DNA from: Litomosoides sigmodontis
Lineage: Eukaryota; Nematoda; Chromadorea; Rhabditida; Onchocercidae
Length of the DNA: 64,000 nucleotides
Assembly (NCBI GenBank): GCA_963070105.1
Contig: OY718808.1
Location: 8,971,398-9,035,397 of the forward strand
Direction of reading: 5' to 3'
Part shown: piece by piece, positions 53,453 to 64,000 of the stretch
Layout of the letters: each line of letters starts with the position of its first letter
Numbering within the stretch: the stretch's first letter is position 1
Made by a program: the position numbers and the translations under genes
Notes under the pieces: generated by a model
Database searches by the model: none
Told to the model about the DNA's origin: nothing
Seen by the model: the letters and a program-made list of their open reading frames with translations, nothing else

Positions 53453-56400
53453 TATTGCCCTATTACTGTTGCATGTAAGCCATACTATTCCATTACACAA
53501 CGACGAAAGCATACTTAAGCAATAGCACACCTGAAATTATATTCAAAAATGTTTCAAACGGATTCTTCATTCTTTTCACTACACGTAACCTAGAATCCAG
53601 AAATAATCAGTCATAGATGAGATTCACCCAGAACCTCTATCCTTAGTATTACTTACACCAAAGAAAATAACCCTTCCAGGATCCAGATCAAGTTGGACAA
53701 GTTGTAGTCAGAGCTTTCCTATAAAAGGAAACTATCCTAGTCACATAAATAAAATCAAGCGTATATCCATGTCATTAACATCGTCGTACTTGCATGAACT
53801 AGATTTTTTAGCGGTGCTACGATACAGAATTTGACACGTACGTACAGTATCCACACTTCGAGACTTGACGTATATTTATTTGCCTGACCTGAGATGGGTC
53901 AATGCTGTTGGATCAGTAACAATCGACAGTTTTCAAATCGAAAATGTTTTTGCCAGAAACTAAATTTGTTAAAATGTTTATTAATCGAAAAAGCCAACGA
54001 TTTCAATTGAACATACAAAGCTTACAGCAAACAAACAATAAATGACAAAAATGAAACGACTTATCCGATAGAAAGGCATACTCGTCATAAAAACGATCCA
54101 TCCTTAATTTAAATGCTAATTACAAGATAATGACTAAAACATTTGAAAGAATGATGAGTGAAAGTCGTTCTTTTCTCTATCATGCTACAACAAAATTTCA
54201 AGTTTTCGATGAATTTCTAGTGTTAATCACTACTGCTAGAGGAACAAAATTATTTAAAAAGCGTTCCTCATATTATCAATCTGGTTTAGATTCGTTTACG
54301 TGTTACACTGCTTATTCGTTTTACCATTTATTGAAATATTCCGGTCTATTCCTTCCTCCTCCTTCGGATGCAGCCTAATAACTCAGATCTGTAACTTGCA
54401 CAATTATTGAAGCGAAAAACAGCAAAAATTTTTGCAACAAAATACAAATGAACAAGTGTGACAATTACTAGCAGCACACGGTTCTCAACAAGCAATTATA
54501 GAACTTGCACACCGTACTGCACGAACTGATTTCTATCTAAACCAGTTGTTGGAAAAAAATAAAAAAAAACATCTTGCTTCAATCCAAAAAAACAGTATAA
54601 CATAAAAATGGAGACATGATGAGATGCCTACACTTCCATCGGTTTCGAAAAAGCACATCCTCCAAAAAAAACATCCCAATTTCTTGCTCGACAATTTCGA
54701 ATAAATCATGGATTACGTACAGTGTCACTCTATCACTAGAACTAGACAAGCTAAACAAAAAATGGGAAGATTTGTCAAAGTCATTTTCCCTAACGGCAAT
54801 TTGAGGAATTTAAACAGAAAAGCGAACGTTAAGTTTTTTTCAACCAATATTGTACTTATGACATGAATTTTCCATGCTCCTTTCATGATGTGAATGTAAA
54901 ATTTCAAAAATAATACTTCATATTATCGCAGAATAATTGATTTCAAAGCATAAAAAAGACATAATGAACTCTAAGAATGCAACATTTCGAATGTATTACT
55001 AATAAAAAAGCATGAAGTGGTGCCTTCTACAAAAAAGGCTCTAAATCTTTAGAGAAATGTAAAATTCAAGGCTTACGATCAATACTAAGACAGCTCGATA
55101 GCAACGATAACACTGGCAGGATGAATTTTGTGTAAGTTGCAGGAGAAATGCTCACCCAATCCCGATTCAAATTTCTTTGGAAAATAGCGAAGAAAAGATG
55201 TGTTGTTAAACTTCCTCAGTGGAATTATAGTGATTCATGTCGTAATATATCTCGGATATTTCAAAATATTAATGACACGGTGCTTTAACATCCTTCAAGC
55301 TTATGACAGCTAAGTGAGTCCAGTTCAAATAAACTGGAACTAATCGAAAGCTAATTTAGACAATCCTAATGAACCACACAACTTATGAAAAACGACAAAC
55401 ACTACAACTGCAAGTAAATATTTTCGATCTTCAAATTTACCTAAAATAAAACAAAAAACTCACCGAGCAACAAGTTATACCACGAAGTTCGTTCTGCAAC
55501 ATGCGCTAGCTTAAATCACAATGGAACAAGAAATTCAGAAAGCGTGCATTTTGATTTTAAAACAATCATCAAGGGACAAAGAAAAGTCACAGCTCTTTTT
55601 ATGAAACAAAAACTGACAGCTGCTAGAACGAAAGATGGGGTACACTGAAAGAGAAACAAAAATATTGCCTTGAATCAAAAGAAAACCCGGGAAAAGCATA
55701 ATTTTTTTTATTAAAATAAATTTAGAACGGAAATATCAAGAAGCGCTACTATTAGCAAAGACAAAAATAACGTTATCGTTTCCTACGCCATGTGTTCTGA
55801 TGATGAGATTATGCGGAAAAGATCGAGAGAAGGACAAAGATCCATAATGAAAAGGGTAACGGGTGAATCACCACTTGTTCAACTAACGGCATTCTTTTAT
55901 AATCACTGCCATGTAAGTCTTGGAAATCATGACAAAAATACCTTCCTTGCCCCAAAAAAGCCGGAAAACCACTTTACTATTTTCGCATCAAAACACATGG
56001 AAATTTATGTTATCACCAGAATACTACGTTATCCCTTCTTTACATTGCTAACTTAAAGTACTTCAGAGTAATTTACCCGTTTCACGTAAGTAGCAAAAAG
56101 TATAGCAAAACAAAAAAAAACGCATGAGGTTCCTCAGGATTTTTATTGATGGGAATGAGAAATCATGTAGCGTGCAAGTTACCAATAAAATTTCTTTTAG
56201 ACTCCAAATGTTTGCCACTATATAGAACATTATAAATCTAGGTACCAGTAATTTAATCAACTGCTTAAAAAAAGTTTCTTGATGGAAGGCATAATGCACC
56301 TCTTCTGAATAATCTATACAAGGTTCTGTACGCATCTGAACATCGTATCATAGAAGTTAGACTACGTCGACGCATACACCTAAGTGGCAGTTAAATTTGC

Positions 56401-56567
56401 ACGATTACTCTATCAATATGGTCAGCAGACCACTATGAAGTGATCGGTAAATTAATATTTGATTGGAAAAATAGAAATTAATAAAAAAAAAGCAATAATT
56501 GTAACAAAGTAAGTAACTCGAAGGAGTGCAACGATGAATGACTGGAAGGAAAATGGAAATCGGTAAT
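53453..56567. other. Intergenic region with degenerate coding-like frames
   Basis: Between the mrpl-1 start and the 3' end of rap-2. No intact gene. Protein-like fragments interrupted by stops on the + strand are listed separately as a pseudogene candidate. No RNA gene was recognised. Confidence 0.5.
54400..55870 (+). pseudogene. Interrupted coding-like fragments (possible relic)
   Basis: At about 54412-54604 a frame reads EKQQKFLQQNTNEQV, meets TGA, and continues as QQAIIELAHRTARTDFYLNQ and a Lys-rich end before a stop. Further on, other frames show VKVIFPNGNLRNLNRKANV (about 54775-54835), EMLTQSRFKFLWKIAKKRC (about 55150-55205) and MEQEIQKACILILKQSSRDK (about 55521-55580), all closed by nearby stops. 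No splice-site set links them. Composition is helical and charged, like the fragments at 5-5.7 kb. Family unknown; could be an old duplicated gene, an element remnant, or chance. Confidence 0.25.
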
Positions 56568-58179
56568 TTACAGCACTATACAACATCCCTGATTCTGTTT
56601 TATGCGCGCATTTTGAACATAATTCATTTCGCGTACAATTTCAGCGAATACAGTGTTCACATTATGTGCACTCTTTGCCGAGCATTCCGTAAACGGACAA
56701 GACCAGTATTCTGCCAAGCCAAGACCGTCTTCTGTTCGCACCTCAAAAGCAACCGGAATCGGAAAATGAAACGTGCATGAGGTAACTGGTAATTTTATAG
56801 CATTCGATCTGATTTAGCTATGAAAACAGAGGAACATGTTAAAAGCAAGCAAATTTCTCAGAAATGTTGTGTGCTAAATTGGAGAAAAATTCGAACGTTA
56901 ATTACCCGGCACTTCGAAATTAAGCAGTAGCCATTAAAACATCACTTATTCAAATTAATGCTCAATTTAGAGAAATATTTACCTGCCGCTGATGAATTAG
57001 GTCACATTTGTTACCAACCAACAGGATAGGTACTTGATCTGTACCCTAAAACTAATTTTTCAAACCATTCAGTTCACCGATTGTTACTCTATTTTTTCTG
57101 TATTTCATCACTGATGATGTATTTGGTCTGTAATCTCCAAAACTCCCACCGTTTCAAAAATTTTTTTCTATTGTCATACCCTGCTAACGTCAAGACAGCA
57201 CTGATAATGCATAAATGTTGAAAAAATTTGAGTGGTAGCTGAAACCTGTCTCTTGATCATACCAATTAGAAAAGCTTCTAATCATTAGTTAGTGCTTATG
57301 TTTTGGTCTTAATTAGTTTAAAAATTCACCTTAACCCGAACAATCTGTTCACGCATCGTCTTGATGTCGTGAAATGTTTGTTGACTTGTTATTGAGTAAA
57401 CCACCACAAAACCTTGTCCATTTTTGATATATAAGTCTCGCATTGATGCAAACTGTTCTGTGCCCGCGGTATCCAAAATTTCCAACACACACGGCTGACC
57501 ATCTACCTGGAAGCCTTATCATTCATAATCAACTACGACATTATTGGTTTTTACCTATAGTGTGGCAACGTGGACCACTTAAACAACGTCATTAGGAAAA
57601 CATGGACTACTTAAAAAGTTCATATCAAATTTCGACTCCTAGTATACCTTTTCCCGAATAATGGAAAATTTTCTTTTACCTTGTAACAACTTGAGAGGCA
57701 TTTCGTTTGGTTTGTATAAGGTAATTAATTATCAACAAATGAATAATATGTTCTAACAGTTACTATACACCATAAAATATTCAAAAACTGAAGACAGCAA
57801 TGAATAAACCTCAATTTCTTTGCGATAAAAATCCTCAATTGTTGGATCATATTTTTCAATGAACGTATTCGAAACGAACTGAACGGTTAGAGCTGATTTA
57901 CCAACACCCCCGCTTCCGAGTACCACTACCTAAAAAAGTGGTCACCTGAACAATTATAATGCTACTGTTGCACACTGAGGAAACAAGTGGTTAACGATGT
58001 TAACGATAAAATGCTAGCATGCTTTTCACGAACTTAATGGAATGAGCTACAATAACACCATTCACAGCAGACCCATTTCTTACAGCGATAACATTTGCTA
58101 ATTTATAATTAAAGTATAATTAAAAATAGTAGCGAAATGAAAGATGATACCAAACAGTAGTTACCTTGAACTCGCGCAT
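56568..58179 (-). CDS. rap-2: Ras-family small GTPase Rap2
   Basis: Membrane-bound GTPase switch. Five exons (58165-58179, 57810-57929, 57330-57506, 56983-57045, 56568-56741) give 182 residues; human Rap2A has 183. The first coding exon is only five codons (MREFK). Motifs: GSGGVGKSA (P-loop), effector loop [15 protein letters not shown] with Phe after the Asp, which marks Rap2 rather than Rap1; [25 protein letters not shown] for guanine specificity; ECSAKSA; and the C-terminal prenylation box CCIVL, whose final Leu predicts geranylgeranylation, with a neighbouring Cys that could be palmitoylated. The acceptor of the last exon is CTTTTGAG rather than CAG. Rap1 was excluded on the effector-loop residue. 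Confidence 0.97.
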
Positions 58180-60132
58180 ACTCCGTTAGGATGGCGAAAT
58201 AGGATGAGATAGATCTCATTCAACGTAGCAATATCTATCTCTGCAATGGCTAGATGAATTACTATGATAATGGAAAAAAATTTAACGAGGAATGAAAGTA
58301 AAAAAAAAAAGCAATTGGTAAATAAAGCAGCTTAGAAAACATATAAGTGTGAGTATAATATATAAGCAAAATTTTTCGAGGAAACGGGTTCTGTGGACAT
58401 ACTGTATCGATGTATACATCCAGTGAAATAATCAAAATTTCACAGCAACAGAAACCAATTGTTTGACTAAGCTATGAACAGCGATTGTTTAGTGATAATA
58501 CCTTACAACAAGAAGACCAATACTAAAATTATTTACCTAAAAGTATGCACCATAACTGAAGTGCAACGATATTGAGTATTGGAAATAGGGAGAAAACGGC
58601 CTAATACAGTTACAGGATACTGAACGGCGAAATGGAAAAGAATCATTGGGAGATTCTCATGTAGTGGAAACATAAAGAACTGTAGGGAAATGAATTAATC
58701 ATTCATGCAAAGAGAACGTAAACTAAGCGGTAATGAATGCTAATGGGAAAGCGGTGAATTGAAAAAGATCTTCGATTCCAAGAAATTTTTGTAAACAAAG
58801 TGAACTGTAGCGAACTGTCTAAAACTACTTTCGAACTGAAATTTCAAACATTTGCGGCACTGCACTACATTGACCTAAACATTCCAAAGAAGCCTTTTAG
58901 GCATAGGGTAGACGGACGTAATCTTCATGTACGGGAAAAAACGCCTGAAAGATTGAGAGCAGCGAAGATAGAGTAAGTGTTTGAAGGAAGAAGAGAGAGA
59001 GAAGGACACAGAGATTTCTGAAGGTACAGTGAAATTTGACAGAGTGGTAGATGCTTAGAAGTGAAGAAATATCTTATGGATCGCACCTTGTGACTATGAC
59101 AGTAACTGAGAGAGTGAGAGAAGCGAGAAACAACAACGCTGAGAAAAGAGTGAGAAGAAATGAAGAAATAAAGATGCGGATGAAGGGAAATGAAAAACGA
59201 GCAACTGGTGAGAGATAGGTTAGCGCACAGATTGCGATAAAGCTTGTGTGGACTGTGAGGAGGATGGGAGTGACGGGGCCGGGGCCTTAGGGAATTCCTT
59301 CTCATTCCCTAGCTAAATCGTAAAGGATAACTTCGGCAATTCTTTGAGACTCTCAGCCTAACGGGGAGGTCCGACAGAGGGGGAGAGAGAGAGAAAGAGG
59401 GAGAGAGGGATCGCCACTGTAAACAATGAGCAGTTATTTTTTTTCGAATATTTTAACGCGAATTGGAATGAAAAAAAATGGTTTTTTAAATTTATAATGG
59501 ATAATGAATAATAAGGGAGGGAGGAGTGTGAGGAATGAAACGATGAAGGAACGACTGATATTTGTGATTTCGTGGAAAGTTCGAAATTGTTGGAAGAGAA
59601 AGTGAATGGAAAGGGTCGATCAGATTAGAGGATGACGAAGTGGCCAGAGAAGTGAAGAATTTTTTAATTCAGTCGGAATGAGGAATGAGGCAGCAGATGA
59701 GCAATTGTTGAGAGTTAGCGCCGCTCTTTCGATGGCTACATATCGAGGGACGACGGGAGGTGAGGACGACAGACAACCGTTGCACCACTGCTATCTCCTC
59801 GAATGGCGCGCGGCCACTAGTTCAATTGTTGGATTTCCATGGAGTTCATTTAAATTTAAATTGTGAAATATTTTCTCTTATTTGTGCATTTTCCGCTCTT
59901 TCCATTCCAGTAGCATAAATGAATTATGAACGAGCCCATAGGAATTGATTTTGATCTAAGAAAGAGTTTAAACTAAACAACGACAAGGAATAAATAATTA
60001 TAGTGACGAAATAAGAATAAAGCAACATTACCGCCTCGATGAGTCAATGTTTCAGAGGAAGTGGTGGAAAAGTTTTGCTGAAGGCGCAAACAAACAAGTA
60101 GACAATAAATGCCAGAATTTGTGGTATGAAAA

Positions 60133-60160
60133 GGAGAGAGAGAGAGAGAGGGAGAGAGAA
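60133..60160. repeat. (AG)n microsatellite
   Basis: A run of AG dinucleotides, continuing a strand-asymmetric purine-rich sequence that starts near 58970 and peaks at 59378-59408. Confidence 0.85.
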
Positions 60161-61477
60161 AGGGGAAGTATAGGAGCTGATAAGCCTCCTATATATTGGC
60201 ATTATTGTGAGATGTGAATGGTAAATATTATAATGTTTCGTCGTTTTCCTCGTAATAAATGACTAAATTCCTCACGAATAGATTCCACGGACACGTCAAG
60301 TGTCAAATTCCCACTCAGTCTGAAATGATTACCTCATCAGTTAATCAGAATCTTCATCTTTCCATCACGTGCAACGGAAGCATAGCAAAGAGTGTAGGCT
60401 ACTGCAATCTTACTCATACATATCAAGGCATACAAGAAATCCCACTGGGAGAATAGGATGCTCATATTCAAGTTTGTTTCAGTTTGCACTACAAATGCAA
60501 ATGCTGTCTAAAATCCTCATTTGTCTCTGGCGCTGATGACCAGGAAGAAATAGTGAGGCATGGACTATTTGCTTTTTTTTTGTCGTTTTAGAAAAGCTTA
60601 GTGCCGTAGCTCTTGCATTCTTTTTATTTCTTTTCGATTGGTTAAAAATTATCCTGTTTCTGACAACGTCAAGTATCTTTTTTCCCTTCTTCCTCTCTTG
60701 TTGTCCGATTATTTGGCGCAACGGTCCGATCGTATTTCACGTTTATTCGTTTTTCTTTTTTGTACAGCTGCTACTCACGTTTAGATGACTGCAACATGTA
60801 TTTGTCTGAGGTGAGCCTTAGCAACTCAGTATTTTCTATTTTCTTGGTCCAGAAAATTATTTTTCAAAACATTGTTGAAGGGTGTGATGTAGTGAAGTGA
60901 TGATGTACAAATGAAACAGGAGATTATAACAGGCAGAGTTTCGCAGGAAGGTAATTAGATATTCTATTTGTCATTTACAGATCAAATTTCTTCCTAATCA
61001 GAAAGGATAAGGGTGGGGTTGGAAGGGTCAACCTGCAGTTGTCCACTTTGTGCTACTGAGAGTAATTTGAGATGCAACTAAATTTTGTTACCATCGAAAT
61101 CGTCGAAGAAAGTCTTTTCCACACCACTGCATATTAACCAATTGACTCATTGGCGTTTTCTTTGAAAAAAAGTTCATGCAAAGAGCCTTTTGGTGCTAAA
61201 ACGAATTATCACTTTCCTACGAATACTTTTCATTGCGTTCATTTGTTTGCATTGTTCGGTTCCTTAAGCAATTACGGCTCCTCAACCTACGTACCTCATT
61301 AGTAACTTTATCAAATTAAAAATCATTGTGCCATTTGTCCTAACTACTTACTATTTTTACGTACAATGACAAATTAAATTCAAAATCTTGACGGAGATAA
61401 AGGAAATTGATAAACAACTTACTCCCACGCAACTTCGGTCACGCAACGTGGGTCGCTTACATTCGCAAGAGCTACTT

Positions 61478-61551
61478 ACAGTAGTAATATTATCACGTAA
61501 CCGGTCCTTATGTAACTCGTATAGCGCGTGCATTAATATTGAAAACAGCAT
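61478..61551 (-). CDS. Isolated candidate first exon
   Basis: An ATG at 61551 on the minus strand opens MLFSILMHALYELHKDRLRD followed by NITT and the textbook donor GTAAGT. No matching downstream exon was found before rap-2. It may be a first exon with distant partners, or chance. Confidence 0.2.
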
Positions 61552-61872
61552 GGTTTACACTTTTGTAATTGCAAAGATGCGCTTATATTTTAGAGTAAAA
61601 AGGGAAAAAGGTTTGAGAAAAAAACAGCAGTTAAAGTGAGATTCAAACGATCGGGACGTCAGAGGGGGAAGTCATTTTTTTTCGCCTGACATTTTTAAAT
61701 TAGCAAAGGTTCCTTTCGTGTCTCCCTTCCTTTTTCTCTGTTATTGAAAGCGTGGGTGTCGGTTATCGGTGACATTAGTGAACGCGTTCAAGGTTATGTC
61801 ATCATATCTGATAAACTCTACCCTCTCCTTTCACCTGCCATCAATGAACAATTAAAAGTTTTCTGCCGATAT

Positions 61873-61975
61873 TATGTGTACATGTGTATGTACGTGCCGC
61901 GTATGTACACATACGTGCCGCGTGGGTGGGTGTATGGGTATGTTGTGTACGTGTGCGTGTATGCACAGGTGGACA
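61873..61975. repeat. TG-rich imperfect repeat with ACGTGCCGCG units
   Basis: Alternating purine-pyrimidine sequence that includes two copies of TACGTGCCGCGT separated by TATGTACACATA, a self-complementary spacer. Such sequence can form hairpins or Z-DNA. Confidence 0.65.
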
Positions 61976-63978
61976 TTATTTATTATATGTGACATCTGCA
62001 CGCACATCTGCATATGTGTGTTCAACTCTTGCTTGAAATATCATTTAAAGCCAGTTGACCTTAATAATGTTGATGTTAGACAATGAAGGAATTGAGGAGA
62101 AAAAAAAAATGCCGAAAATAGTACTCGATGAATCACATCAACAAAGAGTTGAAGGATAAAAGCAAACTGACGAATGTCTTTAAAAAGGTGAAAAAAATTG
62201 CAATTTAAAATTTATTAAATTAAAAAATATTAGCGGGTTATTCGAAGTGCTAATTGATATTCGAAAATTTGCATAATACAGTAAACAAAAAATCGTTAAC
62301 ATTTCGTAAAAATGGACCTCAACTGAAATGATCGTTGTTCATGAAGAAAAGCGTTTGGATTACTTCGATCAACTTTGGTCGGCCTTTCACTAGCACTAGA
62401 CAAGGAACAATTACATAATTAAAATGTAAAAATACAACCATTTTAATATTTCAGTAAAATTTATTGACTTTTTAAAAACTTTACAAAAGAAGCAGCCTAT
62501 CAATGAACCGTATCACATTATTCACTTTAATATAGAATTGATTGTAATTAGCTAATTAAAACTGATACTTTACGTAATTGCAAGTACTTTCTCTGCACTC
62601 GTCGGCAAGTTAAAAAGAGCATAATTTTAAGTCTGAATATTCCTATCGATATCAGTGATATCCATCCAGTTTCTGGCAGATATGAAAACTATGATAATAG
62701 GAATGACTGGATTTGAGGTGCGAAAGCTACGAGAAGAGCTATAGAAGGTTTCAAAAATGGAAATATGAATTTTGATGCACAGAGCACCAGAACGGTAGCT
62801 TCAAAGAGCATAAGCCCACGAATGGTAATAATTTGAAATGAGACAATTTTTCGTTCAAACTTTTATTTTTAATTGAAAAAGAGGAGTAAAGACAAGAGGG
62901 TCGACAAAGAGGAAGAGGGAGAGGAAAAAAAAGCAAATGAGCAAGGACGCAAATGGGTGGAAGAACCAGTTGCTAGATGATTCACTGGTCTATTTTTGAT
63001 TGATATGAATTTGCATCACTACGTGATTCTTTATGCGACATCATGAAAATACATAAGTGACATCTGCGCATGGAGACGAATGCCCGAATTGGCGAATTTC
63101 ATAAACCTAAGAAATGAAACTGTGAATTTTACATCAGATAATTTCAACTCATCGTTGTCTGACATGATAAGGTATTAAACGAATGATTGCAATGCAAATA
63201 AGTGAAATGACAAGTTTCCTTTCCTGTATTTTAATTTTGGTTATCGGACAGATTAAATGATATCTGAAATTTTTTGATCGTTCCTTAATTCATGAAAGGT
63301 TATGCATAATAATGCGCTAAAAGCATCTTACCTACGAAGTCACGCTAATTAGTCATAATTATTACGAAATTTTAACTAATTATAGTGTCCGCTGAGAAGT
63401 GAATGCACATCACTGATAATATTTGGTCAATTTAGCAGAAATTTTTATTAGAAACTTTAGCGCCTCAAAAAAAATACAAAGGCAAGGGCTCTTCTCGTCC
63501 TGGAATAAAATCAAAATGTTGAATGCTCCTAAATTACCTCTTTCCTATTCCCTGTGCCTTCCCCCTCCTCCTCTTCTCTCCCACCCTCTCTCCTCTCCGC
63601 GAAAAAAAAAACCTGGCTTGATCAGCAAAAATTTTAAACTCATTTCGTAATAGAGTTAGTTACATTGGCTATAGGATGACTTCATAGTTATTATTTTAAC
63701 AATAAAAAATACGATGATTGACGTTTAAATGCTGCCTGATAATGCTATCATTTTACTAGGAAAATTTTGAATTAGGAAAAATTGAAAACAGAGGATTGGC
63801 TAGGACTGAGGAAGTGAATGAATATCCATCTTAGCACATTCCACGTAATTTTTTGTTTTTCACACTCTCAACTGAGTGCTAAAGAAGTGATGAAAGAGAT
63901 TTCACCAATGCTCAAAATGGAATTTTCCAATTTAATTTAACTTTCATAATTTTGTCGGCGATGCTTTAGGGATATTAG

Positions 63979-64000
63979 GTGTGTGTGTGTGTGTGTGTGT
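63979..64000. repeat. (GT)n microsatellite at window edge
   Basis: Eleven GT units running to the last base. The full length lies outside the window. Confidence 0.95.

Larger units (their letters stand above)
58180..64000. other. Upstream of rap-2; no confident gene
   Basis: Nearly 6 kb without a recognised coding gene. It holds GA-rich sequence (58970-59410), an (AG)n run near 60133-60160, a CT-rich run (63540-63598), TG- and ACGTGCCGCG-rich sequence (61870-61975) and a terminal (GT)n. The minus-strand frame at 58925-59305 is the complement of the GA-rich tract and is low in complexity. A candidate isolated first exon is at 61478-61551. The region could hold rap-2 promoter and 5' untranslated exons. 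Confidence 0.5.

Noticed and set aside
56538..56780. 80-codon + strand frame
   Set aside because: Antisense shadow of the last rap-2 exon.
58925..59305. 126-codon minus-strand Ser/His/Pro-rich frame
   Set aside because: It is the complement of a GA-rich block; pyrimidine-rich strands readily give open Ser/Pro/Leu frames.

Overview
The window reads as AT-rich nuclear DNA of a nematode, most likely a filarial/spirurid worm. Nearly every gene is broken into short exons by GT...TTTCAG introns of roughly 60-1000 bp. The best matches by eye are to Caenorhabditis-type proteins: an SH2-kinase without FCH domain, a B56 subunit, eRF3, an NPY-like receptor and an MBT-repeat protein. I rebuilt the genes by hand, joining exons by reading-frame phase and family motifs. 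No tRNA, rRNA, CRISPR array or intact transposon was seen. Species cannot be fixed from this sequence alone.

Layout: (1) 0.7-3.6 kb, + strand, rhodopsin-type neuropeptide receptor, 5' end not found. (2) 3.6-6.4 kb, intergenic, with broken coiled-coil-like coding fragments. (3) 6.4-15.3 kb, three minus-strand genes: PP2A B56 (14 coding exons, one intron holding a (AT)62 tract), a small unrecognised gene, and kynurenine formamidase. (4) 15.6-20.8 kb, + strand, long coiled-coil protein of unknown function, divergent from the formamidase. (5) 23.2-27.2 kb, ADCK1/UbiB kinase (+), with a possible minus-strand gene starting 18 bp from its ATG. (6) 28.0-32.9 kb, + strand, protein with four MBT repeats. 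(7) 33.5-41.5 kb, minus strand, SH2-tyrosine kinase and the mitochondrial exonuclease MGME1. (8) 42.4-44.4 kb, minus strand, Ala/Gln/Pro-rich protein. (9) 45.8-49.9 kb, + strand, translation termination factor eRF3. (10) 50.9-53.5 kb, minus strand, mitochondrial ribosomal protein uL1m. (11) 53.5-56.5 kb, intergenic with more broken coding fragments. (12) 56.6-58.2 kb, minus strand, Rap2 GTPase, followed by about 6 kb of GA-, CT- and TG-rich DNA with no confident gene.

The genes do not form one pathway. They are mostly housekeeping: translation termination (eRF3), mitochondrial translation, DNA and lipid maintenance (uL1m, MGME1, ADCK1), tryptophan catabolism (formamidase), and signalling or chromatin control (B56, Rap2, SH2-kinase, MBT protein, receptor).

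The most useful second looks are: splice sites that break the rules inside conserved genes (eRF3 acceptor at 47360, ADCK1 donors at 24702 and 26383), the two intergenic coding relics, the 18-bp head-to-head start pair at 23.37 kb, the small gene with an apparent 65-bp intron, and the unrecognised coiled-coil protein.
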